Notes: generated from the sequence alone by a model not told the origin. Counted from the stretch's first letter, positions 16,739-25,829 are shown. The stretch is DNA of 64,000 nucleotides from RGIG7179 sp051893555 (GCA_051893555.1 JBJFHL010000088.1:1-64000), one strand, 5' to 3'. Program-made: numbers and translations.

Positions 16739-17263
16739 ATGGATGTAACTGTATATCAGGGCCTTCTGGAATTCAACTGGAATCTGCTTTTTTCAGCGGT
16801 GACAGTGCTGGTGCTGTATCTGATTCTGAAACGGTTTTTCTTCGAAAAGGTGCATTGCCTCATGATGGCGCGGCAGGCAGAAATCGAGGAACAGCTGACC
16901 CATGCGGCGGAAACAGAGCGGAAAGCGGAGATTTTGCTGGATGAATACAGTCAGACTCTGGCACGTGCCGAAGACGAGAAAAGAGAGATTCTGAAAGATG
17001 CCAGAAAAGAAGCCGATCGGCGGGCGGAAGAGATTTTGGGAAGTGCGAAGCAGGAGGCGCAGCGCATAACGGAAGATACCCGCAGGAAGCTGAAAAAAGA
17101 AGAAGAAAAATTAACGGCACGCCTGCGGGAAGATGTGGCGGAGCTTGCTGTGCTGGCTGCGGGCAGGATATTGGAAAAAGAAGTCACAGCCAAGGAGCAG
17201 CGGGAACTGGTGGATAAAGTAATCAGGGAGGCGGAGGAAGCAAGATGGAAGGAACATTCGTAG
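16739..17263 (+). CDS. atpF: F0F1 ATP synthase subunit b
   Basis: A 174-residue peripheral stalk subunit: one N-terminal membrane segment (about 12-30) followed by a long charged helix rich in Glu, Lys, Arg and Ala that dimerises as a coiled coil and contacts delta and F1. It starts 9 bp after atpE and overlaps atpH by 19 bp. Confidence 0.94.
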   Translation: MDVTVYQGLLEFNWNLLFSAVTVLVLYLILKRFFFEKVHCLMMARQAEIEEQLTHAAETERKAEILLDEYSQTLARAEDEKREILKDARKEADRRAEEILGSAKQEAQRITEDTRRKLKKEEEKLTARLREDVAELAVLAAGRILEKEVTAKEQRELVDKVIREAEEARWKEHS

Positions 17264-17799
17264 CAAAGACTTATGGAGAAGCACTGTTTGAAGCTGCCGG
17301 CGAAAGAGGAAAACAAACGGAGATCCTGGAGGAAGTGCTTTGTCTTGCGCAGCTGCTGGAAACTTCGCCGGAGCTGCAGGCGTTTCTGCGAAATCCGACG
17401 ATCCCGGCAGAAGAGAAAAAGCAGTTTGTCGAATCGGCACTGCATGAGGTATTCAGCGAGGAAATGATCCTCTTTCTTTTCGTTCTGATTCATAAGGACA
17501 GGATCTGGCACCTCGGAAGAATTGCCCGCTATTACAAGATGCTTTATGAACGGCAGAGGGCCGAGTCTACCGGCAAAATCTATTCGGCAGTACCTCTTTC
17601 TATCGCGCAGGTTTCGGCTTTCGAGGAGGCTGTATCGGCACTGCTGCGAAAAAAGGTCCGTTTGGAAAGATGCATGGATCCCGCTCTCGTCGGAGGCGTG
17701 ATCATTCAGGTGGACGGCAAGTGCATCGACAGATCGGTGAAGGGAGAACTGGAACAGCTTGCAGGAGAACTGAAGCAGCCGGTTGTACCCAGGTGCTGA
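17245..17799 (+). CDS. atpH: F0F1 ATP synthase subunit delta
   Basis: A 184-residue stalk subunit that caps F1 and binds subunit b. The N terminus (AKTYGEALFEAA) and the C-terminal beta part (MDPALVGGVIIQVDGKCIDRSVKGELEQL) are family signatures. It overlaps the end of atpF by 19 bp, which suggests translational coupling. Confidence 0.94.
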   Translation: MEGTFVAKTYGEALFEAAGERGKQTEILEEVLCLAQLLETSPELQAFLRNPTIPAEEKKQFVESALHEVFSEEMILFLFVLIHKDRIWHLGRIARYYKMLYERQRAESTGKIYSAVPLSIAQVSAFEEAVSALLRKKVRLERCMDPALVGGVIIQVDGKCIDRSVKGELEQLAGELKQPVVPRC

Positions 17800-17832
17800 A
17801 ATGTGGTGCAGATAAGGAAGGGAGGAAAGTCT

Positions 17833-19359
17833 GTGAATATAAGGCCGGAAGAGATCAGTGCGGTAATCAGGGAGCAGATCCTGAATTATCGAAGCCAGTT
17901 TGAGATACAGGACTATGGAACGGTCTTGCAGGTTGGAGACGGAATTGCCAGAGTTTACGGTCTGGACAGATGTATGGAGGGAGAACTGCTGAAATTTGAA
18001 AGCGGCGTATGCGGCATGGCACTGAACCTGGAGGAAGAGAATGTAGGCGTGGTGATCCTGGGATCGGATCGGGAAATCAAAGAAGGCGATGTGGTGCAGC
18101 CCACCGGAGAAGTGGCAGAAGTGCCGGTAGGAGAAGCACTCATCGGACGGGTGGTCGATGCACTTGGACAGCCCATCGACGGGAAAGGGCCCATCCTGAC
18201 CACAGAGCGACGACCGGTGGAACATGAAGCACCCGGCGTGCTGAAGCGGCGGTCCGTCAACGAACCGCTGCAGACCGGGATCAAGGCGATCGACTCCATG
18301 CTGCCCATCGGCAAAGGGCAGCGGGAACTGATCATCGGAGACCGGCAAACGGGAAAAACGGCCATTGCAGTCGATACCATACTGAATCAGAGAGGGAAAA
18401 ACGTCATTTGTATTTACGTAGCCATCGGTCAGAAAAAATCCACGGTGGCACAACTGGTACAGTCGCTGGAAAAAAAGGGGGCCATGGAATACACCATCGT
18501 TGTATCGGCTACAGCCAGTGACGTGGCCCCGTTGCAGTATATTGCGCCGTATGCCGGCTGCGCCATGGCCGAGTATTTCATGTATGAAGGACGGGATGTC
18601 CTCATCGTCTACGATGACCTGTCGAAACACGCAGTCGCTTACCGTGCCATGTCCCTGCTGCTGCGCCGACCGCCGGGACGGGAAGCTTATCCGGGTGATG
18701 TGTTTTATCTTCACAGCCGGCTTCTGGAACGGGCAGCCAGGCTCAGCGACGAACTGGGAGGCGGCTCCATTACGGCGCTGCCCATTGTGGAGACGCAGGC
18801 AGCAGATGTATCTGCCTATATTCCGACCAATGTGATCTCCATCACAGACGGGCAGATCTTTCTGGAAAGCGAACTGTTTTTCACAGGACAGCGTCCCGCC
18901 ATCAATGTGGGAATTTCGGTTTCCCGCGTGGGAGGCAACGCGCAGATCAAAGCCATGAAACAGGTCTCCTCACAGATCCGCCTGGAACTGGCGCAATACC
19001 GGGAACTGGAAAACTTTTCACAGTTTGGTTCAGATGTTGACAGCCAGACCCGGCATCGGCTGCAGCGAGGCAGGATCCTCATGGAACTTCTGCGGCAGGG
19101 ACAATATCAGCCCATGGACGTGATCGATCAGATCATAAGCATATATGCAGCAACCGGCGGATTTATGGAAGACCTTATGCCGGAAAAAGTGCGTGATTTC
19201 GAGGCGGGACTTCTGGACTATATGCGGCACCATTATCCGGAGGTGGAAGAGGAGATACGGCGCAGCGGAAAGCTGACAGAAGAAACCGGGGAAATGCTGA
19301 ATCAGGGAATCCGCAGCTGGATCACAGTCTGGGAGAAAGCGGGGCGGACCTATGGCTGA
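17833..19359 (+). CDS. atpA: F0F1 ATP synthase subunit alpha
   Basis: A 508-residue noncatalytic nucleotide-binding subunit with a P-loop GDRQTGKTA near residue 169 and the alpha signature of the family. I choose the GTG at 17833 because GGAGG lies seven bases upstream and the length is then normal; an in-frame GTG at 17803 has no such site. Its end overlaps atpG by 8 bp. Confidence 0.95.
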   Translation: MNIRPEEISAVIREQILNYRSQFEIQDYGTVLQVGDGIARVYGLDRCMEGELLKFESGVCGMALNLEEENVGVVILGSDREIKEGDVVQPTGEVAEVPVGEALIGRVVDALGQPIDGKGPILTTERRPVEHEAPGVLKRRSVNEPLQTGIKAIDSMLPIGKGQRELIIGDRQTGKTAIAVDTILNQRGKNVICIYVAIGQKKSTVAQLVQSLEKKGAMEYTIVVSATASDVAPLQYIAPYAGCAMAEYFMYEGRDVLIVYDDLSKHAVAYRAMSLLLRRPPGREAYPGDVFYLHSRLLERAARLSDELGGGSITALPIVETQAADVSAYIPTNVISITDGQIFLESELFFTGQRPAINVGISVSRVGGNAQIKAMKQVSSQIRLELAQYRELENFSQFGSDVDSQTRHRLQRGRILMELLRQGQYQPMDVIDQIISIYAATGGFMEDLMPEKVRDFEAGLLDYMRHHYPEVEEEIRRSGKLTEETGEMLNQGIRSWITVWEKAGRTYG

Positions 19360-20287
19360 ATCCATGCGGGAGATTCGGAGACGAATTCGAAGTGTCGAGA
19401 CGACAGAACATATTACGAATGCCATGCGGCTGGTGTCCGCCGCCAAATTTCGCCGGGCCAAAGCACATTATGATCAGACAGCAGACCGGCTTTCCGGCGT
19501 CATGAAAATCATGGAGCAGGTAATCCGTGAGAGTGGACTGGCGGCGCAATACCGTACAGAATTACCGGAAGGAAAGGCGTCAGATCTTCCGCACCGCACG
19601 ATTGTTGTGCTTATCACCAGCAACCGCGGACTCTGCGGAAGCTATAATGCGGGGATCCTCCGCCGACTTGAAGAACATATGGAACAGCGCAAGTACAAGG
19701 GTGCGGATGGAGAAAAAACAGAGCCGCCGCAGCTTTCGGTCTATGCCATCGGAAGCCGCGGTCTGGAGTATCTGCGCCATCAGAAGATACCTGTTCTGGG
19801 AAGCTGTCTGGACGCTCCGGAACGGATTACCCCGGAGAAAATACGTATTATGGGCAGGCAGCTGCTGGAAGCTTGCGGGCAGGCAGGGGACACACCAGGG
19901 GGAGAGATCCTTCTGGTCTCCATGCAGTATGTGAATACGCTCCGCCAGGAAGCGACAGTACGCAGGCTCTTCCCCTGGGATTCTCCGGAAGAAAAACCTG
20001 CGGAACCGGCACAGGCTGTCTGGGAACGGGAATATGTGCCTTCGCTGCGAAAAGCTGCGGAATTTATGTTGCCCAGATATCTGGAACTGCTGCTATACCG
20101 AAGGCTTGCGGAGGCTGCAGTCTGTGAACATGCGGCCCGGCGGACCGCCATGGAGAACGCGTCGGAAAACGGGAAGGAAATGCTGTCTCATCTGTCGCTG
20201 CACTATAACCGGGCCAGACAGCAGGCGATTACAGATGAACTGATCGAGATCGTATCGGGCGCAGAAGCTTTGAAGAAGGAGGGATGA
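19352..20287 (+). CDS. atpG: F0F1 ATP synthase subunit gamma
   Basis: A 311-residue central rotor shaft. N-terminal REIRRRIRSVETTEHITNAMRLVSAAK and C-terminal ENASENGKEMLSHLSLHYNRARQQAITDEL are the coiled-coil helices that turn inside F1. It is somewhat longer than the common 285-290 residues, with extra residues in the middle globular part. It overlaps atpA by 8 bp, and atpD follows after 3 bp. Confidence 0.94.
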   Translation: MAESMREIRRRIRSVETTEHITNAMRLVSAAKFRRAKAHYDQTADRLSGVMKIMEQVIRESGLAAQYRTELPEGKASDLPHRTIVVLITSNRGLCGSYNAGILRRLEEHMEQRKYKGADGEKTEPPQLSVYAIGSRGLEYLRHQKIPVLGSCLDAPERITPEKIRIMGRQLLEACGQAGDTPGGEILLVSMQYVNTLRQEATVRRLFPWDSPEEKPAEPAQAVWEREYVPSLRKAAEFMLPRYLELLLYRRLAEAAVCEHAARRTAMENASENGKEMLSHLSLHYNRARQQAITDELIEIVSGAEALKKEG

Positions 20288-20290
20288 TTC

Positions 20291-21715
20291 ATGCAGGAGG
20301 GAGTCATCAGTCAGATCATCGGTCCGGTGATCGATGTGAAATTTGAAGAGGGGCATATGCCGAAGCTGCTGAACGCCATTGAAATCCCGGCAGAAGGCAG
20401 AACCGTGGTGGCAGAGGTGGCACAGCACGTGGGGGATGATGTGGCAAAATGTGTCGCCCTGGCTTCTACAGACGGGCTTCGCCGCGGTATGACGGCCGTC
20501 GATACCGGTGCGCCCATATCCGTACCGGTGGGCAGAGAAGTGCTGGGCCGCCTGTTTAATGTGATTGGCGAGCCTATTGATGAAAAGGGACAGTTGGAGC
20601 AGGAGATTCGGCGTATGCCCATTCACCGTCCGGCACCGGGCTTCGAAGAACAGAATACAGAATCCGAACTCTTTGAAACAGGCATCAAGGTCATCGATCT
20701 GATTGCCCCATATACACGGGGCGGCAAGGTAGGCCTTTTCGGCGGAGCCGGCGTGGGAAAAACCGTACTGATTCAGGAACTGATCCATAATATTGCCAGA
20801 GAACACGGAGGTCTTTCCGTATTTGCCGGTGTGGGAGAACGGACGCGGGAAGGAAATGATCTTTATCACGAAATGCTGGACTCTGGTGTCCTGGAAAAGA
20901 CGGCCATGGTCTTCGGGCAGATGAATGAACCGCCGGGCGCCCGCATGCGGGTCGCACTGACGGGGCTTACCATGGCAGAGTATTTTCGTGACGAGGAGGG
21001 GCAGGATGTGCTGCTCTTCATCGATAATATATTCCGGTTCACGCAGGCAGGGTCTGAAGTTTCGGCCCTGCTTGGCCGTGTACCGTCGGCAGTGGGATAT
21101 CAGCCCACGCTGGCAACGGAGATGGGGGCACTGCAGGAGCGGATCACGTCTACGAAGACCGGGTCCATCACTTCGGTGCAGGCTATCTACGTGCCGGCTG
21201 ACGACCTGACCGATCCGGCGCCTGCCACCACTTTTGCCCATCTGGATGCTACCACGGTGCTGTCCAGATCCATCACGGAGCTTGGAATTTATCCGGCGGT
21301 GGATCCGCTGGAGTCATCGTCCAGGATTCTGGATCCGCTGATTGTGGGTGAAGCACATTATGAAGTTGCCAGAGGGGTGCAGGCCGTTCTGCAGAAGTAT
21401 AAAGACCTGCAGGATATCATCGCGATCCTTGGCATGGATGAGCTGTCGGAAGAAGATAAAGTCACTGTGGCCCGCGCCCGGCGGGTGCAGAGATTCCTGT
21501 CCCAGCCATTCAGCGTGGCAGAGCAGTTTACCGGTATGCCGGGGAAATACATTCCGCTTTCGGAAACAATCCGGGGCTTCCGGGAAATTTTAGAAGGGAA
21601 GTATGATACAGTTCCGGAGAACCTGTTTCTGATGGCAGGAACCATCGACGAAGTGGCGCAGCGGTATGAGAAACAGGAGGCAGGACGGGCGGTGCGGTCC
21701 GGCAGCCGAGCGTAA
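20291..21715 (+). CDS. atpD: F0F1 ATP synthase subunit beta
   Basis: A 474-residue catalytic subunit with P-loop GGAGVGKTVL near residue 155, GERTREGNDL, the Walker B aspartate in VLLFIDNIFRF and the DELSEEDK catch-loop motif. AAGGAGGG precedes the ATG. The length is normal. Confidence 0.97.
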   Translation: MQEGVISQIIGPVIDVKFEEGHMPKLLNAIEIPAEGRTVVAEVAQHVGDDVAKCVALASTDGLRRGMTAVDTGAPISVPVGREVLGRLFNVIGEPIDEKGQLEQEIRRMPIHRPAPGFEEQNTESELFETGIKVIDLIAPYTRGGKVGLFGGAGVGKTVLIQELIHNIAREHGGLSVFAGVGERTREGNDLYHEMLDSGVLEKTAMVFGQMNEPPGARMRVALTGLTMAEYFRDEEGQDVLLFIDNIFRFTQAGSEVSALLGRVPSAVGYQPTLATEMGALQERITSTKTGSITSVQAIYVPADDLTDPAPATTFAHLDATTVLSRSITELGIYPAVDPLESSSRILDPLIVGEAHYEVARGVQAVLQKYKDLQDIIAILGMDELSEEDKVTVARARRVQRFLSQPFSVAEQFTGMPGKYIPLSETIRGFREILEGKYDTVPENLFLMAGTIDEVAQRYEKQEAGRAVRSGSRA

Positions 21716-21735
21716 AGCAGAAAGAGGGAAAAAAC

Positions 21736-22083
21736 ATGAGTGCGGGAAAGGATTTGGGCGGAAAGAAAGGAATCCATCTGACGGTGGTCACGCCGGAAGA
21801 AGATTTTTATGATGGAATGGCGGAAAGCATCCTGGTTCGGACGGTAGACGGATACATGGGGTTCCTGCAGGGGAGGTCGCCGATCTGCGCCTTGCTGCAC
21901 GATGAGGGAAAACTTCGGTTTCGTGAGCCGGGAAGCAGCGACTTCGTGGAGGCCTTCCTGTCAGGAGGCTTCGCTTTCATGGACGAACTTGGGGGCGATA
22001 TGACCATCTATACAGACAGTGCCCGCTGGCCGGACGAAACAACGGGAGCGGAAACGAAAACAGAACTGTATGCTAAAAAATAA
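21736..22083 (+). CDS. atpC: F0F1 ATP synthase subunit epsilon, short form
   Basis: A 115-residue epsilon subunit. The N-terminal beta-sandwich is present (HLTVVTPEEDFYDG through the GGFAFM strand), but the protein stops after about 100 structured residues. The usual C-terminal pair of helices (about 40-45 residues), which inhibits ATP hydrolysis in many bacteria, is missing. The stop is followed by AT-rich noncoding sequence, and I see no frameshift that would restore a helical tail. Last gene of the atp operon. Confidence 0.9.
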   Translation: MSAGKDLGGKKGIHLTVVTPEEDFYDGMAESILVRTVDGYMGFLQGRSPICALLHDEGKLRFREPGSSDFVEAFLSGGFAFMDELGGDMTIYTDSARWPDETTGAETKTELYAKK

Positions 22084-22096
22084 TAAAAATTGTAGG

Positions 22097-22125
22097 TTTT
22101 CATCATAACAGAATTCCTCTATAAT
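22097..22125 (+). promoter_or_regulatory. Promoter of the ECF S-component gene
   Basis: TTTTCA, 17 bases, TATAAT, 36 bp before the ATG at 22162. Confidence 0.5.
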
Positions 22126-22161
22126 GGACAACAGAAACACAGTTCTATTGGAGGAATCATT

Positions 22162-22689
22162 ATGAATCAGACAAACGAAAAGACCAGAACCCTTGTAATG
22201 ACCGCGCTGATGGCTGCCATCATATTTGTGGCGACCTATATTATTAAAATTCCGAATCCGGCCACCGGCGGCTACAGCCATATGGGAGACTGCATGATCT
22301 TCCTGGCAGTGATCATGCTGGGACGGAAGAACGGGGCCATCGCAGCGGGAATCGGCGGTGCGCTGTCCGACCTTCTGGCAGGGGCGGCAGCATGGATTTT
22401 GCCCACGCTGGTCATCAAATATATTATGGCGTTCATCATGGGTACGATCATAAAGAAGAACCCGGAAAGCCGCAGCCTGCAGATCGGTGGTGCCGTGACG
22501 GGCGGTATTTTCCAGATCATCGCATACACCCTGGTGAAGGTAGTGCTGGTGGGTTCGGGACCGGCTATCGCCTCCATCCCGAACATCTGCATTCAGACTA
22601 CGGTAGGAGTGGTGTTGTTTGCCATCCTGGCCAGCGTATTATCCAAACGCATTTTCCGTTTCATGGGAAAGGACGGTGCAGGAAAATGA
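22162..22689 (+). CDS. ECF-type transporter substrate-binding (S) component
   Basis: A 175-residue membrane protein with five or six hydrophobic segments, related to the family that includes the riboflavin (RibU-like) and hydroxymethylpyrimidine (HmpT-like) S components. The stretch NPATGGYSHMGDCMIFLAVI followed by GAIAAGIGGALSDLLAG is typical. It captures a vitamin and works with the shared EcfA/EcfT energising module, which is not in this window. The substrate cannot be fixed. GGAGG precedes the ATG, and the amidohydrolase overlaps by 4 bp. Confidence 0.88.
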   Translation: MNQTNEKTRTLVMTALMAAIIFVATYIIKIPNPATGGYSHMGDCMIFLAVIMLGRKNGAIAAGIGGALSDLLAGAAAWILPTLVIKYIMAFIMGTIIKKNPESRSLQIGGAVTGGIFQIIAYTLVKVVLVGSGPAIASIPNICIQTTVGVVLFAILASVLSKRIFRFMGKDGAGK

Positions 22690-23405
22690 AAATCATAGAC
22701 GCACACGCACATATCGGTTATATCGGTGGATGGGCTAATGTGGGGATCACCGGAGAAGGACTGATCGCCCAGATGGACCGCTTCGAAATCGAAAAGACGG
22801 TCCTCTGCAATGAAGATAACGATGTGACCCTGGAAATGATGGAAAAATATCCGGGACGAATCGTTGGGGCTGTTTACGTAAACCCGCTGAATCCGGCTAC
22901 TGTAGATTTCATGGATCATTATTTCGAAAAGGGTTTTCAGACGGTGAAGCTGAATCCGCTTCGCCATGCATACTGTGCAGATACGGAAGCTCTGGATCCC
23001 ATTCTGGATAAGGCGGAGAAGGCAGGCGTTCCTGTCTGCATTCACAGCGGACATCCGCCATATTCTCTGCCGTGGCAGATCGGCCTGCTGGCAGAACGGC
23101 ATCCCAATGTAAAGATCATGATGATTCACATGGGCCACGGCCATGGTGTATATATCGACGCGGCGCTGAAAATGGCCCGGCGGTATCCGAACATCTGGTT
23201 GGAAATGTCCGGTATGCCCATGCCGTCAAAGATCCGGGAAGCATACGAGACCGTAGGCAAAGACCGGATCATGTTCGGTACGGACACGCCGTTCCACGAT
23301 CCTTCCGTAGAGCTGCAGAAGGTGCTGGTCAGCGGTGTGGAGGAAGAGGGAATCCAGAGAATTCTCTATGACAACGCAGCAGACTTTTTCAGGCTGCGGG
23401 GTTAG
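22686..23405 (+). CDS. Amidohydrolase-family metal-dependent hydrolase
   Basis: A 239-residue TIM-barrel hydrolase of the amidohydrolase_2 type. The metal-binding motif D-A-H-A-H is at residues 5-9, with later His in CIHSGHPP and IHMGHGHG and the final Asp in FGTDTPFHDP. The ATG overlaps the stop of the S component (ATGA), so the two are coupled, and the enzyme may process the imported compound. The substrate is unknown. Confidence 0.87.
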   Translation: MKIIDAHAHIGYIGGWANVGITGEGLIAQMDRFEIEKTVLCNEDNDVTLEMMEKYPGRIVGAVYVNPLNPATVDFMDHYFEKGFQTVKLNPLRHAYCADTEALDPILDKAEKAGVPVCIHSGHPPYSLPWQIGLLAERHPNVKIMMIHMGHGHGVYIDAALKMARRYPNIWLEMSGMPMPSKIREAYETVGKDRIMFGTDTPFHDPSVELQKVLVSGVEEEGIQRILYDNAADFFRLRG

Positions 23406-23438
23406 AACGCACCACATCATACTTCATAGAAAAAACAA

Positions 23439-23475
23439 TCCCTGCTCCGTTTGCTTCGGGCAGGGACATTTTTCA
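23439..23475. terminator. Terminator between the amidohydrolase and ArsR genes
   Basis: TCCCTGC...GCAGGGA stem followed by ACATTTTTC on the plus strand and preceded by AAAAAA, so it can serve both convergent genes. Confidence 0.7.
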
Positions 23476-23501
23476 TATTTTTTTGGATTTTACTCCGGAC
23501 T

Positions 23502-23837
23502 CTACATCACGGAAAACTTCCGGGTGGCATTCAGATAGCGGGACAGCATGCCCAGATTGGCATAATAATAGGAAAACTTGTCTTTCTTTTTCACTTCCAC
23601 CAGACCGGAGGCAACCAGCTTCTTCACGTGCTGACTGATGGTAGCCTGCGCGTAATCGAAATGCTCCACCAGATCCTTGTTGCAGACGGTGACCATGGCC
23701 TTGTTGGCCTGCATGATGTAGCGGAAGATCTTCACTCTTGCCGGGTGTGCCAGCGCGTCGGACACATTGGCAATGAGCAAAATCTCTTCTTCCGGCATAT
23801 TTTCGGTTGCCATTTCGGTTTCTTTTCTTAATCTCAT
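23502..23837 (-). CDS. ArsR-family winged-helix regulator
   Basis: A 111-residue repressor-type protein. The winged helix-turn-helix is seen in ALAHPARVKIFRYIM, DYAQATISQHVKKLVASGLVEVKKKDKFSYYY. No clear metal-binding Cys cluster of the classic ArsR/SmtB type is present (a single Cys at VCNKD), so it may sense something else or act through redox. It is monocistronic on the minus strand and convergent with the amidohydrolase gene. Confidence 0.85.
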   Translation of the reverse strand: MRLRKETEMATENMPEEEILLIANVSDALAHPARVKIFRYIMQANKAMVTVCNKDLVEHFDYAQATISQHVKKLVASGLVEVKKKDKFSYYYANLGMLSRYLNATRKFSVM

Positions 23838-23999
23838 CGTATCGTAAACTTCCTTTTTTCAATGTCTTCTTTTCTGTACCCAAGGTATTATACTATAAAA
23901 ATCAAAGTTTGGGAAGATGGAGAATGTCGTGGAAATATTTTAGTGTCGAGAACTGGTAACGTCGCCTGAGTTCCTCCGGAGAAAGAGAAGAGCTTCCAT

Positions 24000-24176
24000 T
24001 TACGAATCAATTAATGCGGGTTCCCTGCTCAAATAATCTGTATCTGAAATCAGTACCATTTTTGAATAATCCAGTCCGGATCTATGATGAATTGACCGAG
24101 ATGAGGATTTAAAATGATAGGAATAAAAATGTGACGACAGTTTGCGTATCTCAAATGAAAAAGAATTTGAACTCAA
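24000..24176 (-). CDS. Possible small protein (58 aa), unrecognised
   Basis: A short ORF starting at TTG with a strong AAGGAG nine bases upstream. The product is rich in Ser, His and Tyr in the first half and ends in an acidic ISDTDYLSREPALIDS tail. I recognise no family and see no clear promoter. It sits just downstream of a minus-strand terminator. Only the ribosome site supports it, so it may be a chance ORF in a noncoding stretch. Confidence 0.3.
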   Translation of the reverse strand: MSSNSFSFEIRKLSSHFYSYHFKSSSRSIHHRSGLDYSKMVLISDTDYLSREPALIDS

Positions 24177-24220
24177 AACAATAATCTCCTTATATGTAAA
24201 ATAAAGCAAATAACTCTTCG

Positions 24221-24247
24221 AAAAAAAGAGGAGATGAAAATCTCCTC
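24221..24247 (-). terminator. Minus-strand terminator with 8-bp perfect stem
   Basis: GAGGAGAT and ATCTCCTC form a perfect 8-bp stem with a 4-base loop. On the minus strand it is followed by TTTTTTT, the classic intrinsic terminator pattern. It would end transcripts coming from the ATPase gene through the tandem repeats. Confidence 0.8.
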
Positions 24248-24258
24248 CAGATAATCTT

Positions 24259-24362
24259 CGCTCGGTCAGTTTTTATTTTACCGACGAGTCAGAACCGTCA
24301 CTCGTCTCATCGCTCGGTCAGTTTTTATTTTACCGACGAGTCAGAACCGTCACTCGTCTCAT
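24259..24362. repeat. Perfect tandem duplication of a 52-bp structured unit
   Basis: Two identical 52-bp copies (24259-24310 and 24311-24362) stand head to tail. Each holds two inverted repeats: GACGAGT/ACTCGTC around 10 bases, and TCGGT/ACCGA around 13 bases. The pair is enclosed by CTTCGC (24256-24261) and GCGAAG (24365-24370), so the whole block can fold as one closed structure. It lies 3' of the ATPase gene and before a terminator on the minus strand. Confidence 0.9.
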
Positions 24363-24473
24363 CTGCGAAGTTATACTTTTATTATATTCATTTTAACGGA
24401 ATTTGCAACAGCTTTTTTCCGACAGGATTCGACATGAATTGATGAGATTCTTCAAGATGGAGAAGTTCATTCA

Positions 24474-25829
24474 TCACTTCAGTATATCCAGATCAAGTCG
24501 GTAGATTATATCCTCCTGCAGCTTTTCTTTTTGGAGAAACATCAGCATATAGATCGGATAATAGGTTATCTTTTCTGAAGTGCTTACATTGCCATTGTGG
24601 AACACATACGCAGCTGGAATGGCATAACTGGTATTGGCCATCACATTGCTCAGAGCGGCATGCTTCGTGTAGTCCTTCCCTGACTTGATTTCAATTGGAA
24701 GGACATTTCCGGACTGCTCGATCAGAAAATCCAGTTCCCCCTGTTTCTTACTGTTGAAGTAAAAGAGGTCAAAGCCATGGGCTTTCAATTCCTGCGCCGC
24801 CACATTCTCGTAGACGGATCCGAAATTGATATCCTTTTCGCGGTTGAGGATACGGATCTGAATATCATCCATATACATGGATGCCAGCAGACCCACATCC
24901 GCCATGAAAAGCTTAAACAGGTTCTTTGATTTGGAGAGCAGCAGCGGAGAAACTGGCTCATCCACGCAAAATGCAGGCAGCGCCACACCTGCTTCTTTCA
25001 GCCAGAGAAAACTGTTGCTGAATTTTGAAAAACGAAAGTTTTCGTTCAGATTTTTCAGAATGAAGCGTTTGTTTTTCGCATTCAGTTCACTGGGGATCAG
25101 ATTGAATATATCCTCGATATAGAGCTTTTGATCGGGATCATATTTAGAGATGTCTTTCTTATACAGTGCGACGATGGATTGCTGAATACGCTGGACTTCG
25201 CGGAGATTATTGGTCTGCAGGTACTGCATGACCACCGCAGGCATTCCGCCGACGATAAGATAAAGGCGGAACAGATCCATCATCTTTTCGTGGATGAGAG
25301 GATCCACAGGAACCCTTTCTTCGAAAGACTTCTTCAGCGTTTCGATGATGCGGGGTGCAACTCTGTTTGCCAGTACAAATTCTTCGAAGTCGAGAGGATA
25401 CATCTCGATGATATCCATATACCCTACCGGCATGGAACGGATGTCCTTCAGTTCGACACCCAGCAGGGAACCGCTCAGAATATATCGGTAGCTGCCCTCT
25501 TCCACCAGAAATTTGATCGCGGTCACGATTTCTCTGCACTCCTGTACTTCGTCCAGAAAAATAAGGGTTTCGCCTGGAATCAGATCGGAGTCTGCCATCA
25601 GAGATAAGCGGAGAAGCAGATCCTTACTGTTCTTCGCATTTTCAAACAGCTCCCTTGCTGCCGGGTTCTCCAGAAAGTTAATCTCTACAAAAGACCGGAA
25701 ATTATGGCGGCCAAATTCCCGTATGCTGAATGTCTTGCCGACTTGTCTCACACCTGTAACAAGCAGTGCTTTCTTTTGTTCATCTTCTAAAAAATGCTGC
25801 AGTTCCTGTTCGACTTTTCGTGAAATCAT
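24474..25829 (-). CDS. AAA-family ATPase with DUF4143 domain
   Basis: A 451-residue protein of the widespread prokaryotic AAA_14/DUF4143 group. The P-loop region reads TGVRQVGKTFSI near residue 27, Walker B is LIFLDEVQEC, and the sensor is YILSGSLLG. The C-terminal half is the DUF4143 domain, with a nuclease-like core (GSVYENVAAQELKA ... ELDFLIEQSGNVLPIEIKSGK) of D/E-x-K type. These proteins are common, variable and of unclear function, often scattered by horizontal transfer. The ATG at 25829 is preferred because GGAG lies eight bases upstream; an in-frame GTG three codons earlier overlaps that site. It stands alone, flanked by noncoding DNA. Confidence 0.88.
   Translation of the reverse strand: MISRKVEQELQHFLEDEQKKALLVTGVRQVGKTFSIREFGRHNFRSFVEINFLENPAARELFENAKNSKDLLLRLSLMADSDLIPGETLIFLDEVQECREIVTAIKFLVEEGSYRYILSGSLLGVELKDIRSMPVGYMDIIEMYPLDFEEFVLANRVAPRIIETLKKSFEERVPVDPLIHEKMMDLFRLYLIVGGMPAVVMQYLQTNNLREVQRIQQSIVALYKKDISKYDPDQKLYIEDIFNLIPSELNAKNKRFILKNLNENFRFSKFSNSFLWLKEAGVALPAFCVDEPVSPLLLSKSKNLFKLFMADVGLLASMYMDDIQIRILNREKDINFGSVYENVAAQELKAHGFDLFYFNSKKQGELDFLIEQSGNVLPIEIKSGKDYTKHAALSNVMANTSYAIPAAYVFHNGNVSTSEKITYYPIYMLMFLQKEKLQEDIIYRLDLDILK

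Noticed and set aside
16951..18714. 587-residue minus-strand reading frame
   Set aside because: Antisense across four atp genes and spans their boundaries.
24259..24362. CRISPR-like array
   Set aside because: The two 52-bp copies are directly adjacent with no spacers, and no cas genes are near.
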